Assembly: GCF_014650335.1 (NCBI RefSeq)
Contig: NZ_BMUT01000003.1
Location: 1-40,761 of the forward strand
Source: Streptomyces hiroshimensis
GTDB taxonomy: Bacteria > Actinomycetota > Actinomycetes > Streptomycetales > Streptomycetaceae
DNA length: 40,761 nucleotides
Reading direction: 5' to 3'
Part shown: positions 35,239 to 40,761 of the stretch, in pieces
Position numbering within the stretch: the stretch's first letter is position 1
How the letters are laid out: the number at the start of each line of letters is the position of its first letter
Notes under the pieces: model-generated
Seen by the model: only the letters and a program-made list of their open reading frames with translations
Databases searched by the model: none
Told to the model about the DNA's origin: nothing
Program-made: the position numbers and the translations under genes

Positions 35239-35800
35239 CGAGAACTTGCTGCACCACGGCGGCAGGATCGCCGAGGAGAACCGCCGGGGCGCAGCTCCTC
35301 GACGAGGCCCGCGGCGGCGAGGGCGGCCAGCGTGGTGCCGCCCAGAAAGGCGGCGCCGAGTTCCGCGGCCGTCAGCCGCAGGTCGGCTGGGGCGTTCGTA
35401 CGCTCGCAGCTGACGTCGGCGCCGTCGGCGCGGAGCCGGTGGGGGGCAGTGTTCCACGGGCATAAGTCGTCCCGTACGTCTAGGACGAGGTCGAGCGACG
35501 CCAACCAGTCGTATCCACAGCCGGTCCACGACGGTCGACCGGACCGCCCGGGACTCGGCCAGCAGATGTGGCAGCGGCTCGTCGGTCGCGCCCTCGTAGT
35601 CGATCCAGGTCACCAAGTCGAGCCTGGCGAGGAAGAACCACAGCGCGGCGTACGCCTGACGCGAGAGCGCCGCCAGTTCCACCACCCGCACCACACCGGT
35701 GCCGCCGGACGGACCCCCCGGTGGCATCCTTACCGGTCCGACCAGCCGACCGTCTCGGCCCGCGCCCGGTCGTAGATCTGCTCGATGACCAGGCGCGTTC
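35239..35800 (-). pseudogene. Decayed Eis-family GNAT acetyltransferase remnant
   Basis: Pieces of an Eis-type protein lie in order on the minus strand but in different frames. First, IYDRARAETVGWSDR near 35735-35790, ended by a stop. Then VVELAALSRQAYAALWFFLARLDLV, read in two parts, and DEPLPHLLAESRAVRSTVVDRLWIRLV (35530-35690). Then, after a frameshift and a loss of about ten residues, LDLVLDVRDDLCPWN and LTAAELGAAFLGGTTLAAL (35285-35504), the C-terminal sterol-carrier-like domain. Finally SSAILPPWCSKF in a third frame, the usual end of these proteins. The N-terminal acetyltransferase domain is absent. Eis proteins acetylate amines, including aminoglycosides; this copy cannot be functional. 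Confidence 0.85.
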
Positions 35801-35808
35801 GCGGCCCC

Positions 35809-36243
35809 TCAGTCGAGACAGAACTCGTTGCCCTCGATGTCCTGCATCACGATGCACGACTCGTTCTCGTCATCGGCAGGCAGCAGTCGCACGCGTACCG
35901 CGCCGAGCGCGATCAGTCGTGCGGACTCGGCCTCAAGTGTGGCGAGGCGTTCTTCACCCACAAGCCCGGTGCCGACCCGCACGTCAAGATGAACCCGATT
36001 CTTGACGACCTTGCCTTCGGGAACGCGCTGGAAGTACATTCGCGGGCCCACACCTGAGGGATCCATGCAGGCGAACGCTGACCCCTGGCTCTCAGGCGGC
36101 AGCGAGCGATTGAAATCGTCCCAAGTAGCAAATCCCTCCGGCGGCGGCGGTACGACGTACCCCAACACCTCGCACCAGAAACGAGCGACGCGCTCAGGTT
36201 CTGCGCAGTCGAAGGTGACTTGGAACTTCTTGATCGACGCCAT
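35809..36243 (-). CDS. VOC-family protein (glyoxalase-like)
   Basis: The product has 144 residues. It starts MASIKKFQVTFDCAEPERVARFW, read in pieces, and has CEVLGYVVPPPP, an insert with GSAFACMDPSGVGPRMYFQRVPEGK, VKNRVHLDVRVG and the closing QDIEGNEFCLD. This is the glyoxalase-like subgroup abundant in Streptomyces. The substrate is unknown. The ATG at 36243 begins the conserved domain; an upstream ATG at 36273 would add ten residues. The Eis remnant starts nine bases past its stop. Confidence 0.9.
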   Translation of the reverse strand: MASIKKFQVTFDCAEPERVARFWCEVLGYVVPPPPEGFATWDDFNRSLPPESQGSAFACMDPSGVGPRMYFQRVPEGKVVKNRVHLDVRVGTGLVGEERLATLEAESARLIALGAVRVRLLPADDENESCIVMQDIEGNEFCLD

Positions 36244-36557
36244 CGTTCCACCATAGTGGCGCGTGCTGTTCACCGAAACCCCGGAGTGTCATCGCCGCGC
36301 GGGTCAGTGAAGGTGAACCACGCCGAGGCTATGACCACCAGTGGGTCATCTTGACCGAGACAGGGTGCGGCCCCGCGTTACGGTCAATCTGACACTCGTG
36401 AGCCCTGTGCTCGTACCCGGTCAGGCACGCCGTCAGCATATTGCTTGCTCCGGCCCGCCGGCCCCGTCCAGACGCGACTGCGACCGGGCGGTCGATACGC
36501 TCCTGCCATCAGCGCGGTACCGACTACTCAACGGCCTTAGGGACAGGTGAAGTTGAA
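36244..36557. other. Intergenic region between VOC and DUF6817-type genes
   Basis: These 314 bases separate divergent genes and should carry both promoters. I see no convincing boxes, hairpins or coding bias. Confidence 0.4.
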
Positions 36558-37109
36558 GTGACCGCACAAGCGATGGCGATGGCGATGGCGATGTTACAGG
36601 CGGCCGGAGCCGCAGAGATCGAGCACCCCGGAGGCACGCTGCTGGCACATCTTCAGCGGGTCAGCGCCCTCCTCTCCGCGTGGGGCGCTCGCCCGGCGCT
36701 GGTGTCGGCCGGGCTGTGTCACGCGTTCTACGGGACCGACGGCTTTCCCGTCGCTCTGCTGGACCTGGGCCGCCGGGCCGAGCTGGCCGAGGCGATCGGC
36801 ACCGAGGCCGAGGCACTCGTCTACTTCTACGCCTCCTGCGACCGGAAGTCCTCGTACCGCGGACTGACCGATGACACCGGCCTGTTCACCGACCGGTTCA
36901 CCGGCACCCGGACGCATCCAGGCCTCGAAGCGCGTCGGGACTTCGCCGAGCTCACCGCCGCAAACGAGCTGGACATCGCCGCGATCAGCCCACAGATGCG
37001 CGCCCGCCACGGAGCGGACCTGCTCGCGCTGTTCACCCGATGGCGGCCGCTGCTGTCCGAGCCGGCCTGGACACACTGCCGCAGCGTGCTGGGCCAGGCC
37101 GACCACTGA
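36558..37109 (+). CDS. DUF6817-type protein
   Basis: The product has 183 residues from GTG 36558, with AGGTGAAG about seven bases upstream; one of four tandem in-frame ATG codons (36573-36593, GCGATG repeats) is also possible. The conserved part is IEHPGGTLLAHLQRVSALL, then WGARPALVSAGLCHAFYGTDGFP, LAEAIGTEAEALVYFYASCD and FAELTAANELDIAAISPQ. The His-rich spacing (HPGGT..HL..GLCHAFYGT) recalls a metal-dependent HD-like fold; that is inference. The family has no known function. The protein is cytosolic and its gene stands alone. Confidence 0.85.
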   Translation: MTAQAMAMAMAMLQAAGAAEIEHPGGTLLAHLQRVSALLSAWGARPALVSAGLCHAFYGTDGFPVALLDLGRRAELAEAIGTEAEALVYFYASCDRKSSYRGLTDDTGLFTDRFTGTRTHPGLEARRDFAELTAANELDIAAISPQMRARHGADLLALFTRWRPLLSEPAWTHCRSVLGQADH

Positions 37110-37199
37110 TCGGCCGGGACCGAGCGGTGTCACGGTCACCAGCAGCGCGGCGAGCAGGGGAAACGCGAGAGCACGAGGGCCCAGGTGGTGTCGTTTCAC
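37110..37199 (-). pseudogene. 5' remnant of a secreted-protein gene
   Basis: A GTG at 37199 is preceded by AAGGAG ten bases upstream and begins MKRHHLGPRALAFPLLAALL, then VTVTPLGPGR: a textbook signal peptide. After about 30-35 codons the frame runs antisense through the DUF6817 gene, where the reading is not protein-like. The most likely history is loss of the rest of the gene by rearrangement. Confidence 0.45.
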
Positions 37200-37492
37200 G
37201 GGATCTGATCTCCTTCGCCGGCGGTAGGTCTGCGGGCTGTTACACATCACCCCCGAGGGGGGTCCGGACCCTCGCCGCCGGGCGCACTGCCGCTGACGAC
37301 GACGGTTGCACGCAGCATCGCAATCTCCGGAGCGCCCGCGTGGCGATGGCCATCCCGACGGCCTGAACAGCAACGCTCGGCCATTCGGGTGACATCGGCT
37401 GACATCTCCGCGCCTACAGCAGGCCAAGGTCGTCTTCGGGCCCGTGAACCGTTGAACCGCGAAGGCTCGCGAGGTGCTCCACGCCGTGGCAA

Positions 37493-37529
37493 GGCGGGCC
37501 CCCGGCGCCGATGCGCCGGGAGCCCCGCC
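37493..37529. terminator. Strong hairpin terminator downstream of the lysozyme gene
   Basis: An inner 8-bp stem (37501-37508 with 37513-37520, loop CGAT) sits within an outer 6-bp stem (37493-37498 with 37524-37529). It begins 21 bases past the stop of the minus-strand lysozyme gene and may act in both directions. Confidence 0.75.
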
Positions 37530-37549
37530 GTCGCTCATCCGTGGCGCGG

Positions 37550-38473
37550 TCAGCCGTAGGCGAGCGCCTTGAGCCTGTTGTACACGCCGTTGAAGCGGTC
37601 ATGGTCGCCGACTGTGGGGCCGGTGTCGGTGTGCTGCCAGAAGGTGTAGAAACCCCAGCCGTTCGGGAGCTCACCGGAGGAGGAGCCGTAGCGCGGTACC
37701 CACAGCGGGTTGTACTTGCCGAATCCGCCGTAGTTACCGGTGCACTTCTTCCACCACGCGGTCGAGGTGTAGATCACCGCGTCGCGCCCGGTGTGGTCCC
37801 AGTAGGCGTCGAGGAAGTCGTCGATCCAGTCGATCATCCGGCCCGTGCTCAGCCCGTAGCAGGGGCTGCCGTAGGGGTTGTACTCCATGTCGAGCACGCC
37901 CGGCAGCGTCCAGCCGTCGTCGGTCCAGCCGCCGCCGTGGTGGACGAAGTAGTCGGCCTGTGCGGCGCCGCCGGAGTTGCCCGGCAGCGCGAAGTGGTAC
38001 GCGCCCCGGATCATGCCCGCGTCGTACGGGCCGTTGTACTGCTGGGCGAAGTGGGGGTTGGTGTAGCTGGTGCCCTCGGTCGCCTTGGAGTAGGCGAATC
38101 TGACGCCGCTGTTCCAGAGCTTGGACCAGGAGACGTTGCCGTTGTGGCTGCTGACGTCCACGCCTTTGACCCCGGCGCTCCCCGAGGGGCCCTCCGGGGA
38201 GACGTCGGGCAGCGAGGGGTCGGGCAGCGAGGAGCCCTTGGTGGCCGGGCTGCGTTCGCCCTCGTGGGCGCGGACGGTCGAACCCATCCAGTCCTGCTCG
38301 GGGTGGATCGGACTGCTACTGCTCCCGGCGCTGTTCCCGGTGCTGCTCCCGGCCGCCGGGGCAGCGGTTCCGGGGAGGGTGACGAGCAAGGTGAGTGCGG
38401 TCAGCAGGGAGAGGAGGACGGCCGCCGCTGTGGGGGGATGCGGGCGGCCCGGGCCGGAGTGGTGCTCGGACAT
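37550..38473 (-). CDS. Secreted GH25 lysozyme (Streptomyces cellosyl-like muramidase)
   Basis: The product has 307 residues. A signal peptide covers about residues 1-40, with a hydrophobic core near 17-35 and an AxA-like site. A Ser/Gly/Pro-rich linker follows to about 95. The GH25 domain then runs to the end: GVKGVDVSSHNGNVSWSKL with the first active-site Asp, FAYSKATEGTSYTNPHF, GAYHFALP, LPGVLDMEYNPYG with the Asp-x-Glu catalytic pair, and AVIYTSTAWWKKCTG. The domain is full length. It cuts the beta-1,4 bond between MurNAc and GlcNAc in peptidoglycan outside the cell. CGGAGG lies 7 bases before the ATG. It is a single-gene unit, flanked by remnants on both sides. Confidence 0.93.
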   Translation of the reverse strand: MSEHHSGPGRPHPPTAAAVLLSLLTALTLLVTLPGTAAPAAGSSTGNSAGSSSSPIHPEQDWMGSTVRAHEGERSPATKGSSLPDPSLPDVSPEGPSGSAGVKGVDVSSHNGNVSWSKLWNSGVRFAYSKATEGTSYTNPHFAQQYNGPYDAGMIRGAYHFALPGNSGGAAQADYFVHHGGGWTDDGWTLPGVLDMEYNPYGSPCYGLSTGRMIDWIDDFLDAYWDHTGRDAVIYTSTAWWKKCTGNYGGFGKYNPLWVPRYGSSSGELPNGWGFYTFWQHTDTGPTVGDHDRFNGVYNRLKALAYG

Positions 38474-38519
38474 GAGGTGCCTCCGAGGCCATGGTGGGGG
38501 ACGGTTCGGGGGGCAACGG

Positions 38520-38717
38520 TCACCGCATGGGTATGACCGTGCCGTCTATCCGGATGCGGATTCGGATACGGATGCGGATCCACATCCGGATGGGCTCGGC
38601 GGTGTCACGCTGGGCCTGGTGAGAGCGGGCCGTGTGCCCGTCCACGGCGCCGTACAGGCTCATGGGCACGCTGACCAGGCCGGACGTGGGGACCTCCGAC
38701 CAGATCGATCCGGCCAC
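38520..38717 (-). pseudogene. ku: Truncated Ku (non-homologous end-joining) gene start
   Basis: A GTG at 38717 is preceded by GGAGGAGG seven bases upstream and begins VAGSIWSEVPTSGLVSVPMS, then LYGAVDGHTARSHQ. This matches the Ku N-terminus (RSIWSGxISFGLVSVPVxLYxAxEDHxxxxHQ) at nearly every conserved position. After about 44 codons the frame enters a hexamer repeat encoding alternating Ile-Arg and soon stops at 38520. Ku is normally about 270-300 residues, so at least 80% is missing. Ku holds broken DNA ends for LigD. The intact ribosome binding site suggests recent loss; streptomycetes often carry several Ku copies. Confidence 0.75.
38551..38580. repeat. Hexamer microsatellite (CGGATN)5
   Basis: Five tandem CGGATN units (N = G, T, A, G, C) run without interruption. 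They lie exactly where the Ku homology stops and encode Ile-Arg repeats in the remnant frame, so they may mark the deletion junction. Confidence 0.85.
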
Positions 38718-39052
38718 ACGATCGCCTCCTCCGGCACTCGGCTCCAAGCTGCACTGCCACGTTCACATCCAGGCCGCGGCAGCGCACGGGGGGACAGGCA
38801 GCCGGATGACCCTTGGGGTACATGGGCCGCTATGGCACGTGAGCGGCTCCGGGGGGTGGCCGGTCGTGGTGGACCGGGCGAGGCAGATCGTGGGCGGGAC
38901 GTGCTCTCGGTCGCCGAGTCGAAGAATCTGGTGACCTTCGGGGGCCGCCCGGGCAGTCACCCGTGGCGCGATCAGACCCTCTGGCGCACCTGCGCGCGTC
39001 GGCCCCACCCTGAGGACAACGGTTCCGTCGGTCGGGACATCCGGGAGGGCAC
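38718..39052. other. Intergenic region between the Ku remnant and a hypothetical gene
   Basis: These 335 bases include the Ku ribosome binding site and, at the right end, the GGAGGG site of the next gene. Open frames occur on both strands but none shows a recognisable protein or a good start. Promoters are not identifiable by eye. Confidence 0.4.
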
Positions 39053-39601
39053 ATGCTGTACGTCTTCGGTTTCGAGCGGATCGGCGTAGTGGCGAGCGAC
39101 ATGTACTTCGTGGATCCCGACCCGATCCCGGGTCAGGAGGGCGCCGAACGGGGTGTACGTCTGGAGGTCCGCGTCCTGCGGCCGGGGGACCTGCCGGGAG
39201 GCATCTACGCGTCGCGGCCCATCGTGGTCGACCGCCCGGTGTGGCGGGCCGACCTCCTGGAGTCCGCGGCGGGCCCGTCCGGCAGCCTGGACCGGGCGCA
39301 CCACCACCCGAGGTTCGACGGCTGGGAGCCCGGCGGACGCGTCTTCGTCGACGAACTCTCCGCCGCACCGCTGGACTGGGTGGCCGGCAGGCTGGCGGAC
39401 CTCGACACCCTTCTGGCGGAGGCCGACGTCCCGGCCTCCGAGGCGGGTCCGGACGACGCCGCCGACCTCCGCAACGCCGTCCCCGACATCATGGCGGCGG
39501 TGCGCAGGCTGCTTGACGGCGTGGCCAAGGGGGAGCTGGCCCGTCCGCCCGCCGGCCTGGCCGAGGAGGACATCGCGGACGCCCGTGTCAGTTGGCTGTG
39601 A
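39053..39601 (+). CDS. Hypothetical protein, conserved-looking
   Basis: The product has 182 residues with GGAGGG four bases before the ATG. It opens MLYVFGFERIGVVASDMYFVD and continues with PGQEGAERGVRLEVRVLRPG, then YASRPIVVDRPVWRADLLES. The middle has HHHPRFDGWEPGGRVFVDEL, and the rest is helical (LADLDTLLAEADV, IMAAVRRLLDGVAKGEL). The His cluster followed by Pro-Arg-Phe is striking and could bind metal. No signal peptide or membrane segment is present. Codon bias is clearly that of a real gene. I know no family name. Confidence 0.82.
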   Translation: MLYVFGFERIGVVASDMYFVDPDPIPGQEGAERGVRLEVRVLRPGDLPGGIYASRPIVVDRPVWRADLLESAAGPSGSLDRAHHHPRFDGWEPGGRVFVDELSAAPLDWVAGRLADLDTLLAEADVPASEAGPDDAADLRNAVPDIMAAVRRLLDGVAKGELARPPAGLAEEDIADARVSWL

Positions 39602-39861
39602 CGGTCTGCCCGAACGCGCTGGCACGGTCTGGGTGGCGGCGCCATGAGGCGGGCGCCGCCGACCGGACAAGACCCGGCTCAGGGGCGTGAACGCGCAGGC
39701 GCGCGCCCATGGTGGGCATCAGGGGTGCGCTCCCTCCCCCGCGACGGAGGCGCCGCGCGGTCGTCTCCGCCGTCGGGAGGAACCGCCGGTGGACCTGCCT
39801 CATCCAAGAGGGCGCCCATGAATCGTTACACAGCATGAGGATCCAGTAATTAACGGTCGAG
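39602..39861. other. Intergenic region with a short AT-richer patch
   Basis: The last 50 bases (39820-39861) are AT-richer than the surroundings (ATCGTTACACAGCATGAGG, then AGTAATTAACGG) and probably hold the promoter of the oxygenase gene. No paired boxes were assigned. Confidence 0.35.
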
Positions 39862-40713
39862 ATGATGGCATTACCTGCAAAACGCCCCGCGCCTCACTGT
39901 CGGTCACGCGGGCCGCACACACGGGGGACCATCATCAACATCAAGCGCACCACCTCATGCCAGTTGTCCCAAGAGGACATCCTCTCGGTCGTCGAGGGCA
40001 CCACTCTGGCCGTCCACGTCCCGGGGTTCGTGCACCCGGAGGCGCTCGCCTCGGCGCAGCGGCAGCTCTTCGACCACCCCGACCGGGGCAGCCTGAGTCA
40101 GGCCGCGGAGTTCAAGCGCATCGGATTCGCCTACTCCGAGATCAGCGACGGTACTTCGCGCGATCGCTACCACGCGGAGGCGCGCACCAACATCCAGCGG
40201 ATGCGCGATCTGTTCGCGCCCTACGCCTCGCCCAGTGACGTCCTGCGGCTGCTGCTGGAGGAGACCTGGGCCGCCGGGGCCGGCTTGATGCACGTCGAAG
40301 GCCGCAAGGCGTTCATCGGCATCTGCCGCTACCAGGACAAGAACGTCGACCTCAACCCGCACACCGACGCGCTTGAGCGGAACCTGCCCGCCGAGCACGC
40401 GCGCCGCCTCAAGGCGCAGCTCTCGGTCAACATCTACATCAACATCCCGCGCACCGGTGGAGAGCTGGAGCTGTGGGGAACGGAGCCCGGCGAGGACGCC
40501 TACCACCGCCTCATGGGCGGGCGGACCTGGGGAATCGACCGCGAGACGATCGGCCCGCCCGTGGAGGTCGTCAAGCCGGCCCCGGGCGATCTGCTCCTGC
40601 TCAACCCGCGCCAGATCCACGCCGTGCGCCCGTCGGGGGACGAGCCCCGCATCACCCTGGGGCACTTCCTCGGCTACTACGGCACCGACCGCCCGCTCGA
40701 ACTGTGGAGCTGA
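39862..40713 (+). CDS. 2-oxoglutarate/Fe(II)-dependent oxygenase
   Basis: The product has up to 283 residues. The jelly-roll core shows the facial triad His-x-Asp in LNPHTDALE and a distal His in NPRQIHAVRP, followed about ten residues later by the 2-oxoglutarate-binding Arg in RITLGHFLGYY. Family context strands are VNIYINIPRTGGELELWG and PGDLLLLNPR. It would hydroxylate or desaturate a small molecule, possibly in secondary metabolism, since the next gene is tightly coupled. The start is doubtful: ATG 39862 or 39865 lacks a ribosome binding site, while GGGGGA at 39924-39929 precedes only ATC codons, and conserved sequence begins near 39964 (TTG). The downstream gene starts two bases after the stop. 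Confidence 0.88.
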   Translation: MMALPAKRPAPHCRSRGPHTRGTIINIKRTTSCQLSQEDILSVVEGTTLAVHVPGFVHPEALASAQRQLFDHPDRGSLSQAAEFKRIGFAYSEISDGTSRDRYHAEARTNIQRMRDLFAPYASPSDVLRLLLEETWAAGAGLMHVEGRKAFIGICRYQDKNVDLNPHTDALERNLPAEHARRLKAQLSVNIYINIPRTGGELELWGTEPGEDAYHRLMGGRTWGIDRETIGPPVEVVKPAPGDLLLLNPRQIHAVRPSGDEPRITLGHFLGYYGTDRPLELWS

Positions 40714-40715
40714 CG

Positions 40716-40761
40716 GTGAACAACGACGTCAAAAGCATCGAGCACGGCATCAACGAAAACG
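40716..40761 (+). CDS. Start of a downstream gene, cut by the window edge
   Basis: A GTG at 40716, two bases after the oxygenase stop, opens a frame reading MNNDVKSIEHGINEN to the window end. GGAG at 40706-40709 is a suitable ribosome binding site. The tight spacing implies an operon with the oxygenase. Too little is present to name a family. Confidence 0.5.
   Translation, partial: MNNDVKSIEHGINEN

Noticed and set aside
36290..36540. Possible transposase remnant upstream of the DUF6817 gene
   Set aside because: Translated fragments showed no recognisable transposase motif and no inverted repeats were found.

Overview
The window is high-GC actinobacterial DNA, almost certainly Streptomyces or a close relative. 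Codons end mostly in G or C, purine-rich ribosome binding sites precede many starts, GTG starts are frequent, and the gene content is typical of a Streptomyces chromosome arm: secreted hydrolases, VOC proteins, an LLM oxidoreductase, a GH46 chitosanase, a GH25 lysozyme, a SMI1/KNR4 protein and several decayed genes. No tRNA, rRNA, CRISPR array, transposase or replication origin was seen.

Left flank (1-4364): a frameshifted ricin-type lectin gene running off the left edge, a small secreted protein, a secreted beta-propeller (PD40/TolB-like) protein and a group 1 LLM oxidoreductase. Strong hairpins separate the transcription units.

Central island (4365-23926): this is the most interesting part. 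Eight plus-strand genes are packed tightly, most with 4-bp ATGA or GTGA overlaps. They encode a zinc-ribbon protein, a P-loop GTPase, a large GTPase-associated protein (GAP1-like), a divergent Hsp70/actin-fold ATPase, a membrane-anchored vWA protein with an intact MIDAS, a radical SAM activase-like protein, a coiled-coil protein and a double AAA+ (CbxX/CfxQ-type) ATPase. A convergent coiled-coil gene overlaps the end of the AAA+ gene. It is divergent from a two-gene unit made of a small trypsin-co-occurring (CU044_2847-type) protein and a 1494-residue protein combining a trypsin-like protease, a STAND-like NTPase and a long TPR array. The parts match the NTPase/GTPase/protease conflict (suicide-type immunity) systems predicted by comparative genomics in multicellular bacteria. 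My reading is that GTPase-GAP1, Hsp70-like, vWA and AAA+ components sense or set a threshold and the protease acts as effector. This is inference from domains and context.

Right-centre (24013-30404): a phosphoesterase (phospholipase C/acid phosphatase superfamily) with a striking N-terminal 11-residue Cys/Trp repeat, overlapping a two-helix membrane protein gene; a SMI1/KNR4 protein; a GH46 chitosanase with a lipobox; and a membrane protein divergent from two VOC genes across a region holding two copies of a GGTAC-N4-GTACY palindrome.

Right end (31929-40761): a winged-helix gene broken by a single extra C in a C7 run, a GT39-like membrane glycosyltransferase, a decayed Eis-type acetyltransferase, a VOC protein, a DUF6817-type protein, a GH25 lysozyme, a truncated Ku gene start with its ribosome binding site intact, a conserved-looking hypothetical protein, a 2OG-Fe(II) oxygenase and the start of a further gene. 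The density of remnants between 35.2 and 38.8 kb marks a decay zone.
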